From contig NC_083517.1 in assembly GCF_032362555.1 (NCBI RefSeq), forward strand, positions 4,918,001 to 4,982,000: a stretch of DNA of 64,000 nt. The letters are read 5' to 3'. Below the pieces are notes generated by a model. That model did no database searches. It worked only from the letters and a program-made list of their open reading frames with translations, and was not told where the DNA came from. Origin of the DNA: Amyelois transitella (lineage: Eukaryota > Arthropoda > Insecta > Lepidoptera > Pyralidae). The position numbers were made by a program, and so were the translations under genes. Positions 34,472 through 44,076 of this stretch are shown here, one piece after another (positions within the stretch are counted from its first letter, which is position 1; each line of letters opens with the position of its first letter).

Positions 34472-36041
34472 GGGTATAGCCGGATAAGTATGACGATCTG
34501 GCCTCCAAATGAGAACCTTTATCGAAACTTATGTTCTAATATCGCCTTGATGTACAAACACAATTTATGTACTTTTCGCGGCCAGCTTTCGCTTTGACCT
34601 TGAGATATGGGAAAAAATAATCGCACGCATGACTTTTATTCAAAGTCATATATCTCAAAAATTAATTACGCTAGAGAGATGAGACCAACGCGAGTTTTTG
34701 GATTACATTGCAGAGTATATCATATATTATTTTCAAATTTTTAGAGTATATTTATATATAAAAAAAATTAAAAAATAAGTAAATCATAATTTTTTTTTCA
34801 TGTTCTCTGAGACTTACAATCACGAAAATAATATATGTTTTGCTCCTTTACGTGCTCTATTACTCATAAAAATTTGGTAAAAAAAAAGTTGGTGCAACAC
34901 TTTGAAAAAAAAAATAATGTGATTAGCGCCTTCTACTATACCCTTGTTCTATAAGGCCTACATTACATTTTATTCATTTTTTCGAAGTGTTGCACCAACT
35001 TGATTTTATTCACAGGCTCGTATCAATTTTCACAGGCTTTATCTTACTTGGCCGAAATAATGGACGATCAAAATAATCTTTTAGTACAATATGTGAAATC
35101 AGCATCTAATATCATTAAAGCAGAAGTAAAATCAAGGCATATAAATAGTAAAGTCTATCGTATTTACATTCACTATATTTCCGATGGTAATGATTACAAT
35201 AGTATTCTCCGTTATTGGTGTGATTGTCCCAATGGCAACCGTACAGTGGGGTGCTGTTCACATACAGCAGCTATTATTTATTATCTGTCATATGGACGAT
35301 ATTTTGTCCTAAATTTTGCGTCCTTCTGAAGTCCTCACTAAAATATTTGCTACTCAAAATGTTCCAGTAATAATTAATTACAATAGTGACGATGATTAAT
35401 TTTTTTCTCTTTTTTCTATTTTGATTAACACGAAAAGTAATAAAAGTTGTGATAAATATTGGACATTGGTTATTTTTTCTTTTCTTTTTGAACAATTATT
35501 CCAACGCTTATCAAGTTGGTGCAACACTTCGAAAAAATGAATAAAATGTAATGTAGGCCTTATAGAACAAGGGTATAGTAGAAGGCGCTAATCACATTAT
35601 TTTTTTTTTCAAAGTGTTGCACCAACTTTTTTTTTCCAAATTTTTATGAGTAATAGAGCACGTAAAGGAGCATAACATATATTATTTTCGTGATTGTAAG
35701 TCTCAGAGAACATGAAAAAAAAATTATGATTTACTTATTTTTTAATTTTTTTTATATATAAATATACTCTAAAAATTTGAAAATAATATATGATATACTC
35801 TGCAATGTAATCTAAAAACTCGCGTTGGTCTCATCTCTCTAGCGTAATTAATTTTTGAGATATATGACTTTGAATAAAAGTCATGCGTGCGGTTATTTTT
35901 TCCCATATCTCAAGGTCAAAGCGAAAGCTGGCCGCGAAAAGTACATAAATTGTGTTTGTACATCAAGGCGATATTAGAACATAAGTTTCGATAAAGGTTC
36001 TCATTTTGAGGCCAGATCGTCATACTTATCCGGCTATACCC
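34472..36041. mobile_element. Spy-type DNA transposon (AAA^TTT insertion, no target duplication)
   Basis: The 1570-bp element starts gggtatagccggataagtat and ends with its inverse. Inverted repeats are ~530 bp (34472-35004 and 35510-36041), around a ~505-bp centre with a SWIM-finger exon. It is flanked by AAA (34469-34471) and TTT (36042-36044). The matching place in the other arm of the surrounding inverted repeat reads AAATTT without insertion (37786-37791), which shows the exact target and that no bases were duplicated. That behaviour is the defining feature of the Spy group, distant relatives of PIF/Harbinger, ISL2EU and IS5. No DDE transposase remains, so this copy is non-autonomous. Confidence 0.8.
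35015..35398 (+). pseudogene. Last exon of a SWIM-zinc-finger protein inside the Spy-type element
   Basis: Starting after an acceptor (ttattcacag), the frame reads SYQFSQALSYLAEIMDDQ and on to YWCDCPNGNRTVGCCSH, a SWIM-type CxC...CxH zinc finger, then IIYYLSYGRY. Just after this the frame breaks: a one-base shift near 35316 moves the likely continuation (LRPSEVLTKIFATQNVP, ending in an Asp-rich tail at about 35398) into another frame. SWIM fingers bind DNA or proteins and occur in several transposase families. The upstream exons are gone, so this is a relic of the gene once carried by a longer relative. Confidence 0.65.
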
Positions 36042-36088
36042 TTTATAATTAAAATAATAATTAATAATTTTTTAAATAATATAATATA

Positions 36089-36987
36089 CTAGCTTTCCGC
36101 CCGCGGCTTCGCCCACGTGTAATTCGGTTATATATAGCGTTTTTTAATGATCTCGACAGGGCTTTTTCTTCCACAGGCTGAAATCTTGTTACAACTGGAA
36201 TTAAATATAGCCTGTGTTACTCAGGGATGATGTAGCTTTCTAATGGTGAATGTTTGAAATCGATTCAGTAGTTTCGGAGTTTATCGATTACATGTGTAAA
36301 CAAACAAACATATAAAAAAATAGATTGTTCCTCTTTATAATATTAGTAGAAAGTTGTCATACAAAGTCTTTTTTTTAAGGATGGGAAATCATCAAATGAC
36401 CTCTCCCGCTCTGGGTGGAACGGAAGGGAGTGTCAGACTTTTACTGACTAAAACCCACCTCGTTCCTTCAGTTGCGCTTTGCGTTCCGGGGCCACGGTAT
36501 CTCGTTAGAACTTTCCCGCAGCCCCGGCTCAGTTTATCCCGTTTCCCCCCCTTGGGGGTTGACATTTCAAAAATCCCTTCTTAGTGCTCACTTATGTTAC
36601 TAAAGGAACCTCTGTTCAAAATCTCAGACTCCTATACCGAGCGGTTTCGGCTGTGCGTTAATAAATCAGTCACCCAATCGCACCCCCTAAATCACGATTG
36701 GAGGGTAGTTTGAAAAAACTTATAATGTCAAACATATTTACTTGCCTATGTACGTGTTCATGCCAAGTTTCAAGTTTATAAACCCAAGGAATAAGATTTT
36801 TCATAGAAACGTTTTTACCCCTTTTCCCCCCCTTGGGGGTTGAATTTCCAAAAATCCTTTCTTAGTGCTCCCCTACATATCCCAAGGAACCTACATTCCA
36901 AATTTCAGCTGTCTACGACCAGTAGTTTCGACTGTGCGTTGTCTGTCAGTCAGTCACTCAGTAACGGAAGAGTTTTATATATATAGA
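36089..36987 (-). mobile_element. Non-autonomous Helitron inserted in the left arm
   Basis: On the minus strand it runs from TC (36987) to CTAG (36092-36089), with a GC hairpin before the CTAG. It is a shorter (899 bp) relative of 29775-30958, lacking ~285 bp near the 3' third. The host bases are A and T, and the opposite arm of the inverted repeat has the uninterrupted site (rc of 37738-37746, ata^ttgc), confirming both ends and the lack of duplication. Confidence 0.9.
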
Positions 36988-37145
36988 TTGCATATAAATA
37001 AGGGAAAATGAATTTTTTGTAGCAATAAATAGCCTTTCAAAAAGAATGATTTATATTTCATTTTGAAAAATATACCTATTATAATAATTTCAATAAGAAA
37101 ATAATTAATTATGATTAATCAATAGAATTATTATTTTATTGTCTC

Positions 37146-37264
37146 TTAATCATCTTCATCATCAAAATAATCATTTGAATTTTCATCATTTATTAAATCT
37201 CTATACTGTCCACTCAAGTCATCATCCTCATCATCAGTTAGATTGTCGTTGCTGGCAGCATTTT
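37146..37264 (-). pseudogene. Acidic C-terminal exon of the outer transposon's gene
   Basis: After an acceptor (atttttacag on the minus strand) the frame reads ENAASNDNLTDDEDDDLSG and on to NDENSNDYFDDEDD and a stop. The last ~15 codons are repeated in the right arm (from 37543), so the gene's end reaches into the inverted repeat. No other exon of this gene remains. An Asp-rich tail alone does not identify the protein. Confidence 0.5.
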
Positions 37265-37487
37265 CTGTAAAAATAAAATCATAAACAATAAAAAAATAGA
37301 ATGACAAATATAATAAATTGTAAGCCAAAAGTCAAAGTACGGTACCTGGTTCATGAAGTGATTCGCTAACGAATCCGGGTAATTGGTCACCATCAAACCA
37401 ATGAAAACGGTACCTACTGGTTATCTTCTAACGTCCATCCATTATTTTCCGGAGTAAAAATAGTTGGTTGTTTTTGACAACAACATG

Positions 37488-37539
37488 AGCAACATTATAA
37501 GTTTCGCAGATAATTATCTGCGAAACTTATAATGTTGCT
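37488..37539. repeat. 52-bp perfect palindrome with no spacer
   Basis: Two 26-base arms (agcaacattataagtttcgc...) meet at AGATAA|TTATCT and are exact reverse complements. It sits at the inner edge of the right arm of the big inverted repeat, where the pairing of the arms stops. Same length and layout as 6458-6509 but unrelated sequence. Confidence 0.9.
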
Positions 37540-37542
37540 GGT

Positions 37543-38326
37543 ATAAATGATGAAAATTCAAATGATTATTTTGATGATGAAGATGATTAAGAGACAATAA
37601 AATAATTCAATTGATTAATCATAATTAATTATTTTCTTATTGAAATTATTATAATAGATATATTTTTTTAAATAAAATAAAAATCATTCTTTTTGAAAGG
37701 CTATTGCTACAAAAAATTCATTTTCCCCTATTTATATGCAATATATTATATTATTTAAAAAATTATTAATTATTATTTTAATTATAAATTTCATCGTATT
37801 TGAGTAGATATGCAAAAATATGATATTGAAACAGTAAATACTTTTCAAATATTAGATATTTTACTCTGACGCGCATGCGCATTGTGCTATCGCGCTCATA
37901 CTCGAGGTTGAGTAATTCTTGTGTTTAAGGGGTGTTTGGTCATTACAAACTGTCTGACTGATTTAATACAACTTTGTAATAGTTATCTGAATAACATATA
38001 TAAAAGTCAGACATTTAAAAATAAATTAAGTTAATTTTTTTTGATAGAGCTTTAAAGCGTCTGACAAAAGTTCTGGCGCATGGAAAGCGTCTGACTTCTC
38101 TGATATGACTTCAGAGTAATATTCTATAAAATATATATAAAAATCAGTCATAAAAATTTAAGATAAGTAACTGTGATTTTTAGTTACCTTTCTCGCCTGG
38201 TACCTGCGCAGGTGTCACCGGGCAAGTCTCACAAACATGCAGGTATTAAAAGTACATGCAAGACTACTGAGAATCGAAAGATCCATTCTTTAGAAAATAA
38301 GTTGTGTCTTACGGCTCTGGGATCTT
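37543..38326 (-). repeat. Right inverted arm (uninterrupted)
   Basis: 784-bp arm pairing with 33932-37193. It carries the empty Spy target AAATTT (37786-37791) and the empty Helitron site (about 37738-37746). Confidence 0.88.
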
Positions 38327-38708
38327 GGACTAAACGGTCTATTAGGGATGGCGCGTAGTTTAGTGATGTGCCAGGGGAATCAATGTAAAGTCTCGGACAA
38401 ACTTTCTATTATAATAGGCTATTTGACAAAGTTCAAAAAACTATCTTAGGGTATTTATTTGTTTATAAGGAGCCCTACAAAAATACTTTTCTGCCTTTAT
38501 TACAGCTATTTTATTAAAAAATCGAAAAAGAAAATGAAATATTCAAATATGCCGCCAAAACGCGACTTTTAGCAATATGGCGGCCATGGCATGCAGTGAC
38601 GTAAATTTCGTGTAAATATCATACAAAGCTTGTTGGTGTTTCGAAAAGTTATGATTTTCTCTTGTTTTATTTAACTTGTGCCACGTCATATGTGTGAAAA
38701 TTATTAAA

Positions 38709-38837
38709 ATGAGTTCCTCTAAATGTTGTGCAGTGCCTCAATGCACTAATACAACAATAAAATCTCCTACGAAACTGTTTTTTTCTATGCCGATGGATTT
38801 GAATATTCGCAAGAAGTGGTTTCAGATCATGATCTAA
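38709..38837 (+). pseudogene. THAP zinc-finger fragment
   Basis: A 42-residue frame begins MSSSKCCAVPQCTNTT and has KLFFSMPMD and RKKWFQ. This is the first half of a THAP DNA-binding finger (C-x2-4-C, then the FP/W pattern). The frame ends inside a 40-bp foldback (38823-38862), and the second Cys-His pair is missing. THAP fingers occur in P-element-type transposases and in host proteins; the rearranged surroundings suggest a dead transposon piece. Confidence 0.6.
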
Positions 38838-38862
38838 GATACTGATCTTAGATCATGATCTG
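38823..38862. repeat. Foldback: 18-bp perfect arms, 4-base loop
   Basis: cagatcatgatctaagat, loop actg, then its exact reverse complement. It interrupts the THAP frame. Confidence 0.9.
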
Positions 38863-38916
38863 GGTTACCAAGATATACTTACATTGATGTTTTCACATTC
38901 CTCAGTTCGGCAGCAT

Positions 38917-38957
38917 AGAAATCTGGATTGTCTTTGAAGAAGACAATCCAGATTTCT
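38917..38957. repeat. Foldback: 18-bp perfect arms, 5-base loop
   Basis: agaaatctggattgtctt, loop tgaag, then its exact reverse complement. Second foldback within 60 bp of the first. Confidence 0.9.
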
Positions 38958-40005
38958 TCTTCCAACCATTATTGCGTCCACTTTTGGTAGGTTTCGACTG
39001 TCAGCTTTCGCGGAATTGGTTTCCATTATTAAATACCTATGTTATCTGAGTAATCCTGAGCGATCAAACACTTATAAAATCTTGAAAAATAATAGCGAAT
39101 GCTAAGGAACGGTACGATCGACAGTCTGTTTATGGATAATTGACGTCATAATAGAAATAGCCAATCACGTTCGTTTTTAGTCACGTGACAGCTGCATATA
39201 AAAACCTAATTTTCTGAGACGGATTTTGTTTAAATAATGCAATATTTTTATCTCGCGTTATTACAAATTGCTCCAAAAAAATAATATTAAGTCTGATGAC
39301 ATAAAAGAAATGTATTTTTTTTATATATCCAAAAGTACCTGCTAGCGATTAGAATAATTTGTTTATTTTATTTCCGTTTATTACTTAGTGTTTTGTTGGA
39401 AAGTTGTTCGCGAAATGAGAAGCGGACAGGCCAATGGTATCAATATTTAACCCTTACGATTTTTTATACTATTCGATGCAACATTATACATAATTACTAT
39501 CGCGCCTCAATTAGATTATACATAAAAGTAGCGTTAAAAAATATTTTGGTTCATGATTTTAATTTTGCGGGTACTTTATGTCGCCGGACAACGTAAATCG
39601 CGCCCCTCAGGATTCACGCTCATGAATAAGCCCTCCCCCTTATTCACGAACGTACAAGGTATGTGTCATATCTTCTCTTTCACTTTGTTTTTGGGTTAAC
39701 CCAATTTTTTTTTACCAAAGCATAGAGAGAGCGTGAGGAAGAAAAAGTGTCCACTTCCATAAACTATACTTGTAATGAAATTGAGAGTTGGCCGTATAAT
39801 AAGACATTGTCACAGATATTAATATATAATGTCTAAGAACATATTATTATGTCTTTTCAACGTTCGTGAATCGTCTTCATCCCCCTGCCGCAACCCCCTT
39901 ATTAACATGCTTAGTATAGTATTTTTCCCTCTCTCACTTCCTACCATTGAGACAATCTAATCGAAAGCGTAGGTATGTCTTATCAACGTACCTAGGTGAC
40001 TCTAA

Positions 40006-40111
40006 GGGCGTGGACCCATGTCTACGGTGCGGCGCCGTTTGCCGTGCAACGGTACGGCACCGCCGCCGGCAGATGGCGCGGCGCCGTGCCGCGCCACGGC
40101 GTCGTGTACCG
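40006..40111 (+). repeat. Left terminal inverted repeat of Harbinger
   Basis: 106 bases identical to the reverse complement of 42845-42950; strongly GC-rich with several internal inverted pairs (gccggcagatggcgcggc). Confidence 0.95.
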
Positions 40112-40172
40112 ACGTGCTCATTATTGTGTTGTCAGTTGCATAGTGCGCACGTGGTAATTTTTTTTGCATAAA

Positions 40173-42134
40173 ATGGCGGACGATTTAGATTTAGACTTTT
40201 TGATTTCACTAGTGGAAGCACGTCCCGTTCTCTGGGACAAGTCAAAGGAGGATTATAAGAATAAAAATTTAAAAACAGAAGGGTGGAAAGATGTCTGCCT
40301 AAATATTTTTCCATCATTCGACAGCATGGACAATAAAGAAAAAACGAAACTCGGTGAGTATATACCTACCTATTTATTTATCTTTTTAACTTAATAAAGT
40401 GAATACAATAAACATCAAAGTGAAATCAATGCATTAATGCTTAGTATTATTATGAACTTGCCATTTACACACACTCAATACATTTGGTGGGTTCGATCCG
40501 TGACCCAACTTTAGTTATATTTTGCTTAGTTGCCAACTAAGCGCACCGACATCACTATTAAAGTATTTACAAAATTCGTCTCTTATATTGACAGGATTTG
40601 TTAAGGAAACGTCATCTGCTGTTTGTGGAAGGTTCAAAAAACAGTCGTCAATATATAACTCCTCTGATTTTCTAACTCCATCTCGACTTACAACAAAATT
40701 GTGTAAAACACAACATGCTTTGATAATGTCGGTCGCAAAATTATATTGAACATTTAAGGGCCGATGAAATACTCGCCATTTATTTGCGAAAATACCAAAA
40801 GCACACTCGACATATCTTCTTGCTCGACTCAAACGATAGTTGAAAACCCTTTGTTCTTCTCTGAGATGCTTCCCTGGGTATGGACGAATTAGATTGTTAA
40901 GTAACGGTAGGCCTTCATCAGCGATAAAAACATAGGGAACTGAATTTTGGAGCCCCGGTAAAGGCTTTGGCGCTGGTATGGGAAGTCGATTTTGCAATAA
41001 TAATTCGTATAGTTTTGAATTGTGGAAAATGGTGGAATCACATTCCTTTCCATACGATCCTATATCAACATATACAAATCTATACTTAGAATCCACCAGT
41101 GCCAGCAAGACTATAGAGTTAAAACTTTTATAGTTAAAAAAAAGGGACCCACTGTGGGCAGGACTACATATTCGGATGTGTTTCCCGTCCAATGCCCCCA
41201 TGCAATTCGGGAAATTTGTTTTTACGTCAAAATCCTTAGCTATTTTTTCAATTCGCTCTTCGGATATTTTCGGTATACTTTCACTTAAAAGAATGTCCCA
41301 TATAGCACGACAAACATCTCGTACAATTTTTCCAATTGTAGATTTTCCACGATAATCTGTGAATTCCATATCTCTGAATGAATTCCCTGTTGCCAAAAAT
41401 CTGCAAAAGAAACATTTCTTAAAATTTTACAGACCATTATAAAAGCAATTTTATTATCAGTTCTATTTTTATAACGATTGTTACAGGTAATGACGTCATA
41501 AAAAAATGGACTAACATTAAGGATAATTTTTTCAAATATACAAAGAAGGTAGAACTTTCAAAGAAATCTGGAGCTGGTGCTAAACGTATAAAAGAATATC
41601 ATTTGTATAGACAACTCATGTTTTTACAAAAAAATGCACCAAATTTAACTGAAGATAGTATAGAAGAAGAATCTCAAACTCCGAACACAAGGTCAAGATA
41701 TCAACCCTACAGAAAAACTACGCTAAAACGAAAACCAAGTTGCGATGAATTTGAGAAGCAAATCGTCGAAACTTTAGCTGCTTCTGAAAATCGACACCTG
41801 TCATTTTTTAAAGCCATTTTACCGTCTCTCAACAAGAAATGACCACCAGACCTTGCTATTTCAAAGCGGGGTTTTAAAGATTTTAACAGATTTCCATCAA
41901 TCACCATTCCAGTCATATAGCGGGTACCAGACAGCAACATCTTACGACGCTAACTATAACCAAACTGCCCAACAACCACAAGCTACAATGTCTTATGAAA
42001 CTAACTATCAAACAGCTTGTAATTCATCAAACCCAATTAGTATAAATCGTCGCGAAACATCACCAGTCTCAACTTTGGAAGACATCATGTCTAATACCAC
42101 AGATACACTGGAATCCGAATACGATTTTTCTTAA
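40173..42134 (+). CDS. Harbinger MADF-BESS partner protein (one frameshift)
   Basis: Harbinger elements need a Myb/SANT- or MADF-type protein that binds DNA and brings the transposase to the TIRs. Exon 1, 40173-40353, starts MADDLDLDFLISLVEARPVL and has LWDKSKEDYKNK, with GWKDV following: the MADF fold. Exon 2, 41487-42134, continues NDVIKKWTNIKDNFFKYTKK. Near its end FFKAILPSLN begins a BESS motif, but the frame hits TGA at 41840; the rest of the motif (TLLFQSGVLKILTDF) is open in the next frame to 42134. So one base has been gained or lost near 41832-41840, next to a short A run, by mutation or sequence error. The intron contains the transposase exon on the other strand. The start is the first ATG after the left TIR. 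Confidence 0.8.
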
Positions 42135-42798
42135 ATCATAATAAATACGAAAAAGATTACATTATTACTGATTTATATTATAATTTTGTAAGAAAACGGT
42201 TTTTTTATTGATTTTCTTCTTTGTTGATTTTTTTTTGTTTGATTGTTATTGATACAAAGATTACAATATTATGGTTGCGAAAAGAAGTAAAAAATATACA
42301 TTTGTTTAAATGCGTGAACTTGATTGTTTTATTTAAATTCTGCAAAAAGGACCACTTGACGAGTTAGCAATTTTAAAAGGCTTGGCGGATTGACACAAAA
42401 CACAGACCTAGCTAATACATACGTATGAATACATCAAAGAAAATATTTCTATGATTAGAATATGTAAATAAGTTGAAATAAATTTCTTTTTTTTACCTTA
42501 TAGTTAAGCCTAGCATTTCCATGGGCCCAACAGGTTTCCTGAACACGTATTTCTTCTGTATACGAGGCGCTATTTTGGTTAGCACTTCTTCAAAACTTGA
42601 TATAGACATTCTAAAATATTCGTAAAATTTGTCATCACCACATATTTTCAACGCTTCATATTTCCTCTTAAAATGATCTCCATCATGGTTCATTATAGAA
42701 AGGTATGGATTTACCCAATATTTTCTTTGATTTCGTTTTTTCTTCATTCGTCGACGTCTTAACAGCAACAGGAGCAGGATACGTCTTTTGCGGTCCAT
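40515..42798 (-). CDS. Harbinger transposase (HARBI1-like DDE nuclease)
   Basis: Two exons on the minus strand, 42798-42497 and 41400-40515, spliced gt/ag in phase, give 395 residues. Exon 1 has a basic, Leu/Arg-rich N-terminus and the helical region FRMSISSFEEVLTKIAPRIQ. Exon 2 has the DDE_Tnp_4 catalytic blocks: MGALDGKHIRI (first Asp), VDIGSYGKECDSTIF, PYVFIADEGLPLL (second Asp) and RLSRARRYVECAFGIFANKW (Glu). All expected acidic residues are present and no break was seen, so the protein is probably functional. It cuts the element at its TIRs and inserts at TAA-type sites. The start is the only ATG opening this frame within the element. Confidence 0.93.
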
Positions 42799-42844
42799 AA
42801 CAAGCCAAAACTAATTTTGGTATAAGTGCTGAGCGTGTACGTGC

Positions 42845-42950
42845 CGGTACACGACGCCGTGGCGCGGCACGGCGCCGCGCCATCTGCCGGCGGCGGTGCC
42901 GTACCGTTGCACGGCAAACGGCGCCGCACCGTAGACATGGGTCCACGCCC
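42845..42950 (-). repeat. Right terminal inverted repeat of Harbinger
   Basis: Exact inverse of 40006-40111; followed by TAA target duplication at 42951-42953. Confidence 0.95.
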
Positions 42951-43254
42951 TAAGGGCTGCATATTTATTAACGAACGTTAAAAGGACATACTCTGCTCTC
43001 TCTTTCTATTACTTCGAATAAGCAAAGAAATAAAAGAGGGAGAAAATAAGCCTTCGACGAGATTTTAACTCTCAACTTTTATGTCACAGACAAGCCCGAA
43101 ACACTAGCCAGAGGCCATAAAATACGGCCATAGATACATACAGGTGTCTGGTAAATCGCGTTTCATATTTAAGGACAGTAAATCATGAATAAAATTAATG
43201 GCCGATTCGCATCGGCGCGTGCCGGCACTTCTGCGTGCGAAAAAACTTTATTTT

Positions 43255-43440
43255 ATAAAATACTACTTTTGGTGCGGGGCTTCGCTTTCAAAATTCCTAA
43301 TAATTAGCTTATGTCACTTCTGAAGGTCTAGTCTTTAACTGTGTCAAATTTCTTGAAAACAGTCCAGTAGTTTTTGCGTTTATTCGTCACAAACATTCAA
43401 AAATGCAAAACTTTTTATTAATAGTGTGGATGTGGATAAA
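43255..43440 (-). repeat. Helitron-like remnant
   Basis: 'tactacttttggtgcggggc' then ttcgctttc, followed by 'cagtccagtagtttttgcgt', are phrases common near Helitron ends in moths. Ends are lost. Confidence 0.35.
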
Positions 43441-43499
43441 ATCAACAAAAGTTAAAGTTAGTTAAAAAGATAATAATAAACAAAATAGTGCCCAAAGTC

Positions 43500-44076
43500 T
43501 CACTGTCTGTACACCGTGTGCTCGCTGCGGGCACCACCGCGCTGTGAACTCACTTGTTGTTGAATATTTAGATAAAATTTATATCCCCTTTTTTCTAGTT
43601 ATTTGGAACGAGAATCAGATAGTGAGTACATCCTTCAATGTGTTACGCGTAACGCGATTTACCAGACATCCTTTAGGCATCAATGGTGTGTGAAGTGTGC
43701 CAAAGTTAAGTCACGAATCGTATCTAGATTCAAATAGCAGATGCTACGAAACTTACATGAAAAGTGTGCGTTATTATTGCAATTATATTTTTAATTACAT
43801 GAAAATATCAAGTTATTTTGAGAAATGGGGTAATAAAGGTAAACACAAATCGATAACTAAAACTGAATATGTTATCGGCAATAATCGGAAACTACAGTAC
43901 AACACTAGAGCACGAGAAATCGAAGAGGTTTTTGAATAACAAATTATAATTCTCGCATTCTCGTCTCGTCTTGTCTCCAGCTTTTCGAGATTTTAATATC
44001 AAAAATTGTAAACTAGATAATGTTCTTATTGGTGTTTTCAGAATAATCTAACCAAAATCAATAACGTATTTCAAAT
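43500..44076 (+). other. CLPTM1 upstream region and 5' leader
   Basis: An acceptor (ggtgttttcag, ending 44040) lies 36 bases before the CLPTM1 ATG, so the leader probably has a non-coding first exon upstream, perhaps in 43500-44000 where GC content rises locally (43510-43560). The open frame 43697-43939 has no support. Confidence 0.4.

Larger units (their letters stand above)
33932..37193 (+). repeat. Left inverted arm (interrupted)
   Basis: Pairs with 37543-38326 in inverse orientation, with few mismatches and small indels. Net length is ~793 bp after removing the Spy-like element and the Helitron. Its inner end includes the coding end of the element's last exon. Confidence 0.85.
33932..38326. 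mobile_element. Large unassigned inverted-repeat transposon with two nested insertions
   Basis: Both ends begin aagatcccagagccgtaaga reading inwards. The arms pair for about 790 bp once two insertions in the left arm (34472-36041 and 36089-36987) are removed: left 33932-37193, right 37543-38326. The ~350-bp centre keeps the last exon of a gene on the minus strand (37146-37264) and a 52-bp perfect palindrome. A 6-bp direct repeat, ctaaac, flanks the element (33920-33925 and 38330-38335) and may be its target duplication. I do not recognise the superfamily from the termini. Confidence 0.75.
40006..42950. mobile_element. PIF/Harbinger DNA transposon, two genes
   Basis: The 2945-bp element is bounded by perfect 106-bp terminal inverted repeats beginning gggcgtggacccatgtctac, flanked by a 3-bp TAA direct repeat (40003-40005 and 42951-42953), the usual Harbinger target. 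It holds the two standard genes: a DDE transposase (minus) and a MADF-type DNA-binding protein (plus). The transposase second exon lies antisense within the MADF gene's intron. Identical TIRs and an intact transposase point to a recent insertion. It sits in DNA that may itself be a repeat (phrases 'ttattcacgaacg' on both sides). Confidence 0.95.

Noticed and set aside
36354-36584. 76-codon frame repeated at 30178-30459
   Set aside because: It is shared only because both lie in copies of the same Helitron; no start context, domain or function visible.
39947-40171. Arg-rich frame in the Harbinger left TIR (and its twin at 42683-42962)
   Set aside because: Both are translations of the GC-rich inverted repeat and occur twice for that reason.
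43697-43939. 80-codon plus frame upstream of CLPTM1
   Set aside because: AT-driven codon use, no domain, and it lies in the region expected to hold a non-coding leader exon.
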